This document shows positions 47,936 to 59,185 of a stretch of 64,000 bases of DNA, piece after piece; within the stretch, counting starts at the first letter, position 1; every line of letters starts with the position of its first letter. This stretch comes from Prostheceraeus crozeri (taxonomy: Eukaryota; Platyhelminthes; Polycladida; Euryleptidae). The position numbers and the translations under genes are program-made. The notes beneath the pieces are model-generated. The model did not search any database. It saw nothing but the letters and a program-made list of their open reading frames with translations, and had not been told where the DNA came from. The DNA lies in the NCBI GenBank assembly GCA_907163375.1, contig CAJQUW010004409.1:124001-188000 (forward strand), given 5' to 3'.

Positions 47936-50900
47936 CGCGCCTCCAGCCGTTGTTGCTTCTACCTACAATCGTCATGTCTGTCCGTTATCGGTATAAAATC
48001 GATGATCTGCGTGACTTTCAACGGAAGCCGTGTGTCTGTGTATCAAGGCAGACAAGACGCCGCCTATGGTACTACGGCATCTATATTAGACATATTCCAT
48101 CTCACACAACGTACAACCATGCTAGTAAGAATTCCTTGTCGTCAAATGATCCGGAACCTCGTCGACAGCAATTTTTGAGAACATTGCAAAGAACTCATCG
48201 CCATATCTTTTCCCCGAGCAAATATCTGACTTTTGGTATGCTCAATGTTCGATCCTTACATCACAAAGTGGATGATGTATTGCAACTTCAGCGTGATAGT
48301 GGTATAAATGTATTCATGATGGTAGAGACCTGGCATGATGACGATTCGGTCTGTATTCGGAAATTTGCACAACATGGGTTTTCTGTGGTCCATCAACCAA
48401 GAGTTCGTGCTAATCCGTATATCCTGACAGTCAACCATGGTGGAGTGGCCGTCGTGAGCACTGGTGTCCGACTTACACGCCTACAAATTGGTGTAGATAC
48501 GAAATCCTTTGAAAATGTATGTGTGAAGATCACGAGTGATTCATTTACTGTCATCATTCTCGTTATTTATCGCACTGGTTCATTATCTGGATTTTTCTCT
48601 GAATTATCATCATTGATGGATCAATTGAGCACCTTCTCTTGTTCAGTTGTAGTGACTGGTGACTTGAATGTTCATTTGGAGAAATCAGATGATCGTAATA
48701 CACGGATGTTAGTTGATTTGTTCCAATCATATGGCTTCGAATGTCAAGTTCATAATGCCACTCATAATAGAGGTGGCATGCTTGATGTTGTATTCTCAAG
48801 ATCTGACGCTCAGCCACTCAATGTTCAGATATCGGATCCTGGAATTTCCGACCAGAGTCTACTATCTTGGACATTACCAATTCATAGGCCTGCTCCTTTG
48901 TATGAGGAAATTCGTTTTCGAAAATGGCGACAGATTGACGTTTCTCACCTGCGAGCGTCACTGATGGAGACTAAGCTGTGCGGCCCTGCTAATTGGACTG
49001 ATTGTGATGTTGATCAGCTCGCTCTTCTGTTTGACTCCACCATCAAGTCTATCGTCGATCAAATGGCTCCTCTTAAGGTGGTCAATATTCGACGAAGGTC
49101 GTCTGATCCATGGTTCGATGAGGACTGTCGGGTAGCAAAGCGCAGTGTTCGACAGCATGAACGTCGTTTCCGATCTCTGCAGCGATCTCTTCCATCCACG
49201 GATCAAAATACTTTGCTGGTTTCTGAAGCTTTCTTTAAGTGGAAGCAAGTGACCAAGTCATACAGAGAAATGCTCAAATCCAAACGCCAATCTTTTTGGT
49301 GTGATAAGCTGAAATCCGAGTTAAAGTCACCGAAAGAACTCTGGCGGTCCATCGATAGTATCATGGGTCGTGGTCGACCCAAACCTAACCCAAATTTAAA
49401 GGCAAGTGATTTTCTCAATTATTATGATCAAAAGATCTCGATGATCAGGCAGCAGACTGGTAATATCTGTCCAGGAATTACTTCGCAGACTCCAAACTCT
49501 ATCTTTGAACGATTCGACCCTGTATCGATTGCAGATGTATTCGACGCTTTCCGTGGTCTTCCGAACAAGAGCTCTACCAGTGATGCTCTACCTGTGAACC
49601 TCTTGAAGGACTGTTTGGATATCGTGGCTCCGTTCATTACTTATCTATACAATCTTTCGTTCTCTACTGGAGTCTTCCCACAATTATGGAAAGTCACTGT
49701 CATCACACCTACACTGAAAAATGACAAAATGGATACATCACAAGCTGCATCGTACCGGCCAATTTCAAAACTTAATACCCTCTCTAAAGTCATAGAGCGA
49801 ATTATATCCAATCAGTGTCGAACTTATTTGTTCTCAAACAACTTGTTTCCTGACGTGCAATCGGCTTATCGGAGATATCATTCAACGGAAACATCGATAC
49901 TGAAATTATCCACGGATATTCTCTCGTCATTGGATAATGGTGAATTGTGTCTTTTGGCTTTTTTGGACCTTACCGCTGCGTTTGACTCCATTGACCATGG
50001 AATTCTTACACAACGCCTGAGACTATCCTTTGGTTTTTCTGGTCTAGTTATTTCATGGATACAATCATTCTTGAGTGATCGACCAGTGTCTGTTCGTGTA
50101 GGCGCTTCAACTTCCGATTCCAAGATGTGGAACTGGGGTGTTCCTCAAGGCTCAGTGATGGGGCCGCTTCTTTTTGTTTTGTATATGGTAGAAGTTATCA
50201 ATGTTGTTCGTGATCATAACTTCAAGTTGCATATTTACGCGGATGATGTGCAGATTTATGGAGCGTGTTCGCCAAATGCGACTGATGATCTAGCTGCCGA
50301 GATGGCATGTTGTCTAGATGATGTTGTTCAATGGTGCAGTGCAAATCGTCTTCTATTGAATACAGAGAAAACTGAATTTCTATGGTGTCACTCAGGCAAA
50401 CGTCGGCGTTCTGTCCCAACAGCGCCCTTGAGAATAGGATCCTCTCATATCCTTCCATCAAATTCAGTGCGCTGTCTTGGAGTATTCTTGGACTCAGAAC
50501 TTTCATTCAAGCTAAATATCTCGAAATGTGTGTCATCGTGCTTTGGGATGATGCGCCAGATTCGCAGTATAATCCCTTATATCCCACGTGATCTACTCCT
50601 GACATTGATTACTTCCATGGTCATCTCAAAGTTGGATTACTGCATTCCTGTCATGTATGGAATCCCTGAGCAACAAGTGAAGCGATTACAATCTGTGCTA
50701 AATGCAGCCGCCCGTATGATTTACGGCACTTCCCGCTATTCGTCAATAACTCCTTTGTTAAATGAATTACAGTGGCTGCCTATTCGTCAACGTATTGCTT
50801 ATAGACTATCATTTCTGACCTTCTGTTGTCGTCGAGAGTGTGCTCCTGATTATCTCAGCTGCTCCCTGGTGGATGTCTCCTCTATGCCTGGAAGATCCCG

Positions 50901-51205
50901 ATTGCGGTCTGCAGATTCATTCTGCATTGCGGTCCCATCTTATCGATGCCCAACTTTTGGTGGTAGATCATTTCCGGTAGCTGCTGCGAGGAGTTGGAAC
51001 TCACTTCCCCAGAACTTGCGAGCGATTGACAATATGCGTTCCTTCAAGAAACAAGTGAAGAAATACCTTATCGATCTTACCTATAAATGACTTTCCTTTG
51101 TATCTCTTTTATTTCTATTTCTTATATTGTAAATTGTAAAGTGGCCTTGAAGCCTCGTAGCATAATGCCACTCTAAATATAGTGCATATTTGAATTGAAT
51201 TGAAT
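47936..51205 (+). mobile_element. L2-like LINE, full-length copy B
   Basis: This runs from a short leader to a 3' (TTGAA)n tail at 51191-51205. It is nearly identical to the truncated copy at 1680-4130, including the 3' UTR. The tail pentamer differs (TTGAA here, TTGAT there). It is inserted, together with copy C, in the gypsy gag region. Confidence 0.9.
47950..51090 (+). CDS. L2-like LINE endonuclease-reverse transcriptase, 1046 codons
   Basis: The frame is uninterrupted. The endonuclease spans residues about 95-330: FGMLNVRSLHHKVDDVLQ, MMVETWHDDD, VVVTGDLNVHLE and NRGGMLDVVFSR. Its last catalytic motif reads SDQSLL where copy A and related enzymes have SDH, so the general-base histidine is replaced. 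The RT spans about 560-830: ASYRPISKLNTLSKVIERII, AFLDLTAAFDSIDHGIL, NWGVPQGSVMGPLLFVLYM and KLHIYADDVQIYG. The C-terminal tail (LLNELQWLPIRQRIAYRLSF, then SWNSLPQNLR) is typical of L2. The chosen start is the first Met in frame. Probably RT-competent but endonuclease-impaired. Confidence 0.92.
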   Translation: MLLLPTIVMSVRYRYKIDDLRDFQRKPCVCVSRQTRRRLWYYGIYIRHIPSHTTYNHASKNSLSSNDPEPRRQQFLRTLQRTHRHIFSPSKYLTFGMLNVRSLHHKVDDVLQLQRDSGINVFMMVETWHDDDSVCIRKFAQHGFSVVHQPRVRANPYILTVNHGGVAVVSTGVRLTRLQIGVDTKSFENVCVKITSDSFTVIILVIYRTGSLSGFFSELSSLMDQLSTFSCSVVVTGDLNVHLEKSDDRNTRMLVDLFQSYGFECQVHNATHNRGGMLDVVFSRSDAQPLNVQISDPGISDQSLLSWTLPIHRPAPLYEEIRFRKWRQIDVSHLRASLMETKLCGPANWTDCDVDQLALLFDSTIKSIVDQMAPLKVVNIRRRSSDPWFDEDCRVAKRSVRQHERRFRSLQRSLPSTDQNTLLVSEAFFKWKQVTKSYREMLKSKRQSFWCDKLKSELKSPKELWRSIDSIMGRGRPKPNPNLKASDFLNYYDQKISMIRQQTGNICPGITSQTPNSIFERFDPVSIADVFDAFRGLPNKSSTSDALPVNLLKDCLDIVAPFITYLYNLSFSTGVFPQLWKVTVITPTLKNDKMDTSQAASYRPISKLNTLSKVIERIISNQCRTYLFSNNLFPDVQSAYRRYHSTETSILKLSTDILSSLDNGELCLLAFLDLTAAFDSIDHGILTQRLRLSFGFSGLVISWIQSFLSDRPVSVRVGASTSDSKMWNWGVPQGSVMGPLLFVLYMVEVINVVRDHNFKLHIYADDVQIYGACSPNATDDLAAEMACCLDDVVQWCSANRLLLNTEKTEFLWCHSGKRRRSVPTAPLRIGSSHILPSNSVRCLGVFLDSELSFKLNISKCVSSCFGMMRQIRSIIPYIPRDLLLTLITSMVISKLDYCIPVMYGIPEQQVKRLQSVLNAAARMIYGTSRYSSITPLLNELQWLPIRQRIAYRLSFLTFCCRRECAPDYLSCSLVDVSSMPGRSRLRSADSFCIAVPSYRCPTFGGRSFPVAAARSWNSLPQNLRAIDNMRSFKKQVKKYLIDLTYK

Positions 51206-51522
51206 CTCGCAAACCAGGGGGTGGTGTTAATTGGGACGGCCGAAGCCTACCACACATTTAAAATAAACAAACGTGGAGAAAAAGAATGAAAAATTAATCA
51301 AACATAAATAAATTCAATGACCAGTAAAATAAAAATAATATTCCAGAGCCTGCTAGTTAGCCGGAGCACGGTCACAAACCGCCGACAATAAACCTTTCCG
51401 ACAAGGTAGAACCCAAAGAAGCATGAGCTTCAGACGACAAAGCCTTATTGCGACTCCGTTTTCACCCTTTCACCGCTTTGAGGCCGCAGGTTGAGTGAGA
51501 AAGGGAACATTTATTACATTTA
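51206..51522. other. Unassigned sequence between the LINE and gypsy gag
   Basis: About 300 bases have no coding feature of their own. It may be gypsy internal sequence or part of another insertion. TTTATTACA is repeated just before 51540 (GGAACATTTATTACA occurs twice). Confidence 0.35.
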
Positions 51523-52440
51523 TTGGAACATTTATTACAGAATAAGCCATCAAATACAAGTAAAATCCCGGATGATTTAAATGCTTTGCAAAAATTTGAT
51601 GGAAAATTAGCCTTTGATCGTTGGCTCAGGGTCTTCGAGTTGCTCGCCGATAACTTTTCAGATTCACGTAAATTGCGTTTGTTATTGATCAAAACCGTTG
51701 GTAGGCCTAATGAAATTGTTGTGGATCGAGCAGATACCCACACTTACGCAGAAGTGATCCACGAATTGCGATGTAGGTATTGCCCGTTTGCAACAAACGT
51801 AGAGGCGGAAGCGGCGTACGAGTCGCGCATGCGGACGAAAGATGAGACAATCCGCGATTACGCTGATGTACTTCTGCGCATTGGCAGACACGCATTCCCA
51901 GATTTGCGTACGGATGACTTGGAGCGTCGAGTTTTGAATACGCTAATGTCACGAGATACAAGTAGGGATGTTAAATTGTCAATGTGCAGGTTTCCACCAA
52001 ATTCATTGAACGACTACTTGGATGTCGTCACTCGATTTGAAAGGGTAGATGCAAATGTTCCCCAGACACGGACTTCTACTATTTCTGCTTCTAATTCTTC
52101 CATACGTTGCTATAAGTGCAATAACTTTGGCCACATTGCTGCCTCCGGTACTTCACCGTTCCGATCCATTACGTCGGCAACGACTCCAGTAGAGCGTCGA
52201 AATTTTCGACAACCAGTGTATCAATATGGTTCTCGAGGCGCTCAGTCGTCACCACAACATCAAATATGGCCAAACAATGTCTCTGTACCTTGGCGCTCTG
52301 CATCACATGATCGCCAGATAAGACAATTACCGCTTATTTCTCAAAATGTTTACACACCTCCACAGGGTAGACAATTAGGTTATTCTTCACCAACCTCGGC
52401 TGTACACAGGACGAGCGACCTTCCAACTACAGCACAACCC
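51523..52440 (+). pseudogene. Gypsy gag, main portion
   Basis: It contains a capsid-like helical region (ALQKFDGKLAFDRWLRVFEL, then RDYADVLLRIGRHAFPDLRT) and a zinc-knuckle-like motif (RCYKCNNFGHIA). A Pro/Ser/Gln-rich tail follows. Part of a fossil element. Confidence 0.8.
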
Positions 52441-52441
52441 C

Positions 52442-53404
52442 ATGTTGACGTGCCTACAATTTCTAGGTGGTTCATCACTTGGTTTACTTATTGACACAGG
52501 AGCTTCCATGAATATAGTCGATGAAGAGACATGGAACAGGCTGAAGGATAGTGGGATCCACTGTGAGTCGTGGAAGGTTGAAAATGAAAAGATTTACTCC
52601 TATGGTCATCGAGAGGGATTGAATGTTAAAGGTAGATTTACGACCAAGGTCAGTGTAGGTGACAGATCTGTTGACGCTGAGTTTCTTGTATTCGTCGGAG
52701 AAGACATACCTATTTTAGGGAAAAGGACAGCCAGCGAACTAGGACTTGTTTCGTTAAATGTCAACTCTGTGGGAAGGAGCTCTGATCTAGATAACATGCT
52801 CTTAAAGCATGAATCATTATTCTCAGGATTAGGAAAACTGGTTAATTATCAGCTAGATTTATCCATCGATAAAACAGTTAGTCCTGTAGCGCAGAAAGTT
52901 CGTCCAATCCCATTTCAGCTGCAAGAGCAGGTTAAACAGGCACTGAACGAGTTGGTCGAGGCCGACGTCATAGAACCCGTGAACAAACCGTCTAAGTGGA
53001 TAAGTCCAATAGTCGTGGTACCGAAGTGTGACGGCCGTGTACGTATCTGTGTTGACATGCGACAGGCTAATAAGGCAATAGAAAGAATCAAGTACCCATT
53101 CCCCTTGGTAAATGACTCAGTTACAAAGCTTTGCACAGGAAAAGTTTTCTCCAGACTTGATATGAACCTAGGATTCCATCAGATTGAATTAGCTCCAGAG
53201 TCACGTAATATAACCACGTTCATCACCCCATTCGGTATTTTCCAGTACAAGCGACTTATGTTTGGCATCAATGCCGCACCAGAAATATACCATCATATCA
53301 TAAGCCAGCTTCTTGCTCAGTGTGAGGGTGTTGTAAGCTACATGGATGACATAGTGGTGTTCGGCTCGGATGAAAAGGAACACAGGGAACGTCTGGAGAA
53401 GGTT
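52442..53404 (+). pseudogene. Gypsy protease and first part of the reverse transcriptase
   Basis: An aspartic protease motif LLIDTGASMNIV is followed by an RT with RVRICVDMRQANKAIERIKY, FSRLDMNLGFHQIELAPESR and the catalytic SYMDDIVVFG. The region overlaps the end of the gag frame, as expected for a family that uses frameshift or read-through. It stops at the TTAA where piggyBac-2 is inserted. Confidence 0.9.
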
Positions 53405-53419
53405 TTAACCCATTTTTGA

Positions 53420-53800
53420 CCACAGTTCCAGAAGTGGAACAAAATTTTAAAATTAAGTTGGAGAGGCAATGAAAACAGATTGTATAAAAATTTGTATACT
53501 AGACATAATAATTGAAGCAGCCGATGATATAAAATCTAAAACATGACATTCTTCATAACCACAATGCTTCTGAAATGCATGAATACATGAGTTATTCCAA
53601 AAATTTCATAAGATAAAATACGTCTTTTTCTTTTTGTTCCTAATCTGATATAAAAAATATGTTTAACAACGAAATAGCACTTTAAATGTATTGTTCGCAT
53701 CGAGGTTGTCATGATTTAATGCAATCTCAGTCTTGAAACAGATCCTACGCTGTTAAATTTGAAATTCAAAATTTGTTCCACTTGTGGAACTGTGGGCATG
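53420..53800. repeat. piggyBac-2 left subterminal repeats
   Basis: CAGTTCCAGAAGTGGAACAA lies near 53425 and TTGTTCCACTTGTGGAAC near 53773. Both are related to the three copies at the right end (59085-59185). They are likely transposase-binding sites. Confidence 0.6.
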
Positions 53801-54066
53801 ACAGGTATCAGTACTTTCGAAACATGATATTATCAACAGCTACTTCTGCTGACTCAGCGATCGTTGAAAGATTGAATAAAATCAGTTATCACACGTGCAA
53901 TATCTACGCCACAGATGGAATAAGCCTTTCGAAACTCTCATAGGTGCATGGATATCTTCCCTTCATATGACGTTGGAATCTGACGTCTGCCACCACAGCG
54001 CTTGTTGAAAGAAATTACCTGTCACTCGATAGCCAATAGGTGTCACTGCCGTGCATAAACGCTATC

Positions 54067-54292
54067 TATCTTCATTTTTTAACTAAGATGTCGAAAAGAT
54101 ACACGCTCGATGAAGTTGTCAGCATTATTAAAAACGACGATGATATTGCTAGCGCCCAGATTATAATGGAACCGCCAGGTGACGGCCAAGAGTCTGATGA
54201 GGACAGTGGGAGTGAGGATGAGTGTTTTAGTGTGAACAATTTATCAAGACGACAACTGACTGCTCCGGTTGAAGGACATTTCTGTACACGAT
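54067..54292 (+). pseudogene. piggyBac-2 transposase, N-terminal piece
   Basis: MSKRYTLDEVVSIIKNDDDI is followed by an acidic stretch (DGQESDEDSGSEDE), the usual disordered acidic N-terminus of piggyBac transposases. It is cut by the LINE fragment at 54293. Confidence 0.75.
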
Positions 54293-55115
54293 TTTTTTTA
54301 CTGAATTTTCACCCCTAGCACAGCTATGAGCCATGAACGAAGCTAGGGGTTACTCAATGAAAAACTAATAAAATGTATTACTTTGAATAAATAAAAGAAA
54401 AAAAACAGATCTTCTAATCTGATTAAGCTGCCCCCATCAGAAACCTATTCGCACGCCTCTTGAAAGTATCAAGATTGTATTGGTCAGGGAAAGTGGTCTG
54501 GGGAAGCTGATTCCAAAGCTGTGCCGTGCGAACAAAAAAACTTTTCGAGCGACTCACAGTACGTGCGCGTTCTAAGCTCACATTATAGCATGTGAGTGCA
54601 TTAGCTCTGCGTGTGCTTCTGGAGAAGATCTTAGGTTTGGGTACGCACTCATTTACTGCAGAGCTGCTTCTACCGAAATAGTACCTGTAGAAGAGACTGA
54701 GTGAAGCAACATCCCGTCTGACGGAGAGCGGCTGCAACTTGCTAGCAAGTTTTTCACCCATGAGATTCTTGACACGTTTCTCAACCCGTTCAAGGAGGTT
54801 AAGATGCGTTTGTGGGGCGCCTGCCCACAGATGACAACAATACTCCATCAGAGGACGAATAGTGGACTTGTAAAGATAGCAGACAGTCTGTGGTGGAAGA
54901 TAGCTGCTGGCACGATAGAGACTACCAATGCGTTGAGCTGCCTGCTTGCTAATGGATTGGATGTACGGTTTCCATGACAAGTCTTTCGTAACCGCTAATC
55001 CAAGGAAGGAGATGGAATCTTGTTCTCTGATCCTATTATCTGACATCTTAATGCTATGATCATCATCTCCTTTAAGTCGTGAGTGCAGAATACTCTTGAG
55101 TTTTTGAAGGATTGA
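54293..55115 (-). mobile_element. 5'-truncated Jockey/CR1-group LINE fragment (copy D)
   Basis: This is the same family as copy C, keeping only the last 230 codons or so ([40 protein letters not shown]) and the 3' UTR. The tail is a T run on the plus strand at 54293-54299. ACGAT at 54288-54292 and 55116-55120 is a short target duplication. Differences from copy C are few, including one extra T near 55096. Confidence 0.9.
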
Positions 55116-55120
55116 ACGAT

Positions 55121-56088
55121 CACATGAAATCAACGAATTACCTTCGGTTCATACGAATGCTGATGTGCCTACATGTGTGTCAGAGTCGGTGATCTCCTGG
55201 GTCAAGCGTGACCTAAATCCAAAAGAGCGGGGACTTTTTCCAACTGAAAATTCTTTGCAGCTTCCAAATAATCCTGTTGAATGTTTTGAATCGGTGATGA
55301 CTGATGAAATGATTGAGTAGATAGTGGACATGTTCAAAATCGATGCTGCGCAGCGCTACCATGATTTTACGTTTCAGACTGACAAGGTCGAAATTCGTGC
55401 TTTTCTCGGAATTCTTTTTATCTCCGGTTACATCAGTGTTCCACGATGGAGGATGATGTGGCAAGATGATACTGAAACAACAAATTCCTTCGTTTGTAAT
55501 GCGATGTCCAGAGCTCGTTTCGAACTGCTGAAAAAGTATTCACATTTCAGTGACAATGATCAATTGGATAAAAACGACAAGTATGCCAAAGTTCGTCCTT
55601 TATTCGACAAGCTGAGAACCATTTATTCAAATTTAATCAAGGATCACATTCCAGAAAACCTGTGTGTTGATGAAGCAATGGCAAAATATTACGGCAAACA
55701 CAGTGGTAAGCAGTACATTCATAATAAGCCTCAGAAATATGGGTATAAGATTTGGTGTTTATGTGACTCGAAAGGTTACTTAATTGATTTTGATCCTTAT
55801 CAAGGTAAATCGCAGATTGATCCTGAGCTTGGATTGGGAGCAAGTGTAGTTTTGCGTTTGTTAAAAGGTGTACCAGATCTTCCCTGCAATATTTATTGTG
55901 ATCGTTTCTTTATTTCGCTGAAGTTATGTAATCGACTTCTCCGGCAAAATATTAGTTTGACAGGTACCATCATGTCGAACAGAACAACGAAATGCCCATT
56001 GAAAGATCAAAAGGAACTTAAAAAAGAACCAAGGGGCTCTTTTGACTATCGTGTTAACACTATACCATTTCCAATCCAATTTCACATA
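55121..56088 (+). pseudogene. piggyBac-2 transposase, central piece
   Basis: Dimerisation region VISWVKRDLNPKERGLFPTE, one in-frame TAG near 55318, then DKVEIRAFLGILFISGYISV. The catalytic core has LCVDEAMAKYYGKHSGKQYI (first catalytic Asp) and IYCDRFFISLKLCNRLLRQN (second Asp). The sequence is interrupted after GSFDYR by the IS630-like element. Confidence 0.88.
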
Positions 56089-58253
56089 AGTGAAATTCAA
56101 TTTCTCATTAGTGAAATTCAAATTCTCATTCGCGAAATCCTATTTCTCATTCGCGAAATTCGAATTCTCATTCGTGAAACTCAATTTCTCATTCGTGAAA
56201 CTCTATTTCACACTTTATTTTTTAGATAATGTTTTCTCCATTTTAATGCATCTGAATCCTTTCCTAGTCACCAAAGTTAGCGTTGCCTGCTTCAAATAGA
56301 CTTCAGCGCACTTTTGTCATTACTTTAAAGATGTCATTGCGGCATGTTGTGACGTTAACTTGTAAAATCTTCGGGAAGACCATCAAAATCACACGAGTGA
56401 CGGTATCCGCCCAGTCGCATCACTGTGACGTACTGATGTGCAACAATATACGCCTGAACTTAAAATCAGATTTCAATATTTCTGCTGATGAAATAATGTC
56501 TCTTCCGCCTGGTTACGAATGGATTGGCTGTAGAATATAACTATGGCTGTTCATTCTTCGTACTCATGATTCCACTCGCATCTATTCTGAAGATGCCTCG
56601 ACAACGACGGTACAACCGTATCAGTCAAACAGTTAGAGAAAAGGTCATGAAATGTTATGAAATGAAGGAGACTGGAAATTGATGTACCGTGTATTGGATG
56701 TTAACACCAGAACCGCATACGAATGGATTAAGAATCAACAAGATAAGCCAAAGCCGAAAGCTGGATCAAATGCAACAAAGAAGATACCTGAGATTATGGA
56801 AAATTTGATGACATGGATTGAAGACGAACCAACGATGTGTGTTGACCGTATTCAGCAACAATTTCACGTCATCGTAGGTAAGAACACCATCAAAAATTGG
56901 TTGGATTGTAAACTCATTTCCCTCGAGAAATTGAGACCTCTTGTTCACAATGTCAACAGCGAAGAAAACAAAGCTCGTCGCATGGTTTATACTGAACGCC
57001 TCATTGAAGCAAGATCGAGTTGTCGAACAATTATTTGGTTGGATGAAGCAAATTTAAATTTATTTTGTGGTCGTACCGAGGGCCGTTCGAAGATCGGATC
57101 GGATCTTGTGTAGTTACATCCTACTTGAAAGGAAGTAACTTGCACTGTATTGCAGCTATGTCGAGTTCCCAGTTGCTCAATTTTACTATTAGGCGTGGTT
57201 CATTCAAGTTGGAAATTTCAATGAATGGTTTCGTGGACTGATCGACTTATGCAACGTTCAAGGCATTGAAAACCTTACATTCGTGATCGACAGCGCCCTT
57301 GCTCGAGCGGAGAATGTGGTGTGCGTGGATGAAAATGTTCAAGTTCTTCGGTTGGCTCCATACTCGTATCTCTTAAATCCCGTCAAGCTGGCATGATTGT
57401 ATTTAAATCGGCAGTGAAGAGAAAATTACGAGAAGCAATGCCCGAAATTTTGAACTGTATACGACAAACAAATGGTCCAACGATCGCTGAATTCCGGATA
57501 CAAACTATGGAGGGCATCGCCATGGAAGCAAAGGATACATTGACAGGTAATAAACTACTGGGGTTTTCCAATCAAGTCGAGAAATATTATCCACGTGTCA
57601 TTCGGATTGATAGTTTATCTGACTTGTGAATCTTCTGATAATGACACGATTATTCTGTAAAAATTGTTATAATAATAATAATAATGATAATTTATTTATC
57701 ATTAATTGTTATGAATATTGCGTCAACTAATAGACACTAATAGATAAGAACGAACACTACTATATTAGTAATTTATACAAAAAAGTGGCCTTAACATCTT
57801 GTATCTATGACATATGTAACTTATTATATATATTTGTTAATATCCAGCGCTTGTATTTCAATGTGTTAACTAAATAAGATGAATAAGTAATCAAATAATT
57901 TATAGTCCATGAATTGTACTTAATTGATTATTGGTGCTCTTTTCTAAGTATATTTTTAGAAGTTAGCGCCACAACAAGCCGCAATGACATCTTTAAAGTA
58001 ATGACAAAAGTGCGCTGAAGTCTATTTGAAGCAGGCAACGCTAACTTTGGTGACTAGGAAAGGATTCAGATGCATTAAAATGGAGAAAACATTATCTAAA
58101 AAATAAAGTGTGAAATAGAGTTTCACGAATGAGAAATTGAATTTCGCGAATGAGAAATAGGATTTCACGAATGAGAAATTGAGTTTCACGAATGAGAATT
58201 CGAATTTCGCGAATGAGAAATAGAGTTTCACGAATGAGAAATTGAATTTCACT
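56089..58253 (+). mobile_element. IS630/Tc1-like element with long inverted repeats inside piggyBac-2
   Basis: Both ends carry about 260-280 bp of inverted repeat. The outer part is an array of 21-bp units of the type CGTGAAATTCAATTTCTCATT (six on the left, seven on the right). The inner part is about 135 bp of nearly identical sequence. The interior is a broken transposase on the plus strand. No clear TA duplication is seen at the edges. The piggyBac coding sequence lies on both sides, proving insertion. Confidence 0.8.
56594..57629 (+). pseudogene. IS630-like transposase, decayed
   Basis: A helix-turn-helix part (RYNRISQTVREKVMKCYEMK, then in another frame LDVNTRTAYEWIKNQQDKPK) is followed by DRIQQQFHVIVGKNTIKNWL. 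The DDE core starts with IIWLDEANLNLFCGRTEGRS (first Asp). Further on, in shifted frames, come NLTFVIDSALARAENVV (second Asp) and LRLAPYSYLLNPVKLA, where the third acidic residue is replaced by lysine (NPIE expected). The end is KSAVKRKLREAMPEILN. At least three frame breaks. Dead. Confidence 0.75.
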
Positions 58254-58843
58254 GATGTGACCATCGTAGTTGTTTTTAACGATAATAAAGTTTTTCACGT
58301 CGTCAGCACGGCACACGGCATCGAACCTATGTCTGCAGCTTCCCGATGGTCAGCGGCGTCGAAGAAGAAGGTAGCAATAAAACAACCACGATTGATCCAT
58401 GAGTATAACAAATACATGGGGGGTGTAGACAGGATGGACCAATGTCATATTACGCCACTTCCATTCGTTCAAAGAAGTGGTGGTGGCCGTTGTTTTTATT
58501 TGCGATAGAGTCGGCGATGCAAAATGCATGGCAATTACATCGAAAATCTGGACATGATCTGGATCAACTTGCGTTTCGAAGAAATATCGTTCAGAATTAT
58601 CTGTCTCTGGCGCGAACAAAACGACCATATCGAGGAAAACCTCCACAAGCAAAGCACATGAGCCTCGAAAAACGAGTGCCTTTGACTTTGAGGAAATCCA
58701 ATGTGGGTGATCATAACATTGGACCAGCATTTAAACAGAACAGGTGTGCTATGTGTCGAGCAAACATTGAGAAGATGTGTTTGAAATGCTCAGTGAATTT
58801 GCATGAAAGATGTTTTGCTGATTTTCATTCTGTTGGAAACTAA
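58254..58843 (+). pseudogene. piggyBac-2 transposase, C-terminal piece
   Basis: TIVVVFNDNKVFHVVSTAHG leads to HEYNKYMGGVDRMDQC (third catalytic Asp). The frame then shifts into SIRSKKWWWPLFLFAIESAM and a cysteine-rich domain (CAMCRANIEKMCLKCSVNLH, ERC) ending at 58843. A frame change near 58460 breaks this part. Confidence 0.85.
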
Positions 58844-59084
58844 TTTTGAAGTGAACTTTTAAAACCTGAGTGTTAGTTTGTGTTTATTCTTGATTCTGTT
58901 GTTTCATTGAAAAAATTAAGTTTGATAATGGTCTATTGATATTTGAAAACTGAATTGCGTTTCATTGATTATAATGTGTTGCTTTTCACCGTCTGTGTTG
59001 CCTCTAAGCAATCAATAAATTTTGAAAATTTAACGTCAATGAGAATATCTTTGAATTGACTGTTCCTTCAGAGCTCATAGTTCC

Positions 59085-59185
59085 ACTTGTGGAGGACAAA
59101 GTGAATGTTACCTTTCATGCTCACAGTTTCACTTGTGGAACAAAGTGAATGTTACCTTTCATGCTCACAGTTCCACTTATGGAAC
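59085..59185. repeat. piggyBac-2 right subterminal repeats
   Basis: Three copies of CATAGTTCCACTTGTGGA-type sequence occur. GTGAATGTTACCTTTCATGC is repeated twice between them with a 52-55 base period. They mirror the left-end sites. Confidence 0.7.

Noticed and set aside
56090-56299. Phe/Lys-rich repeat peptides (FSFVKLNFSFVK type) at both ends of the IS630-like element
   Set aside because: 21-bp units in the inverted repeats produce 7-residue periodic frames; there is no gene context.
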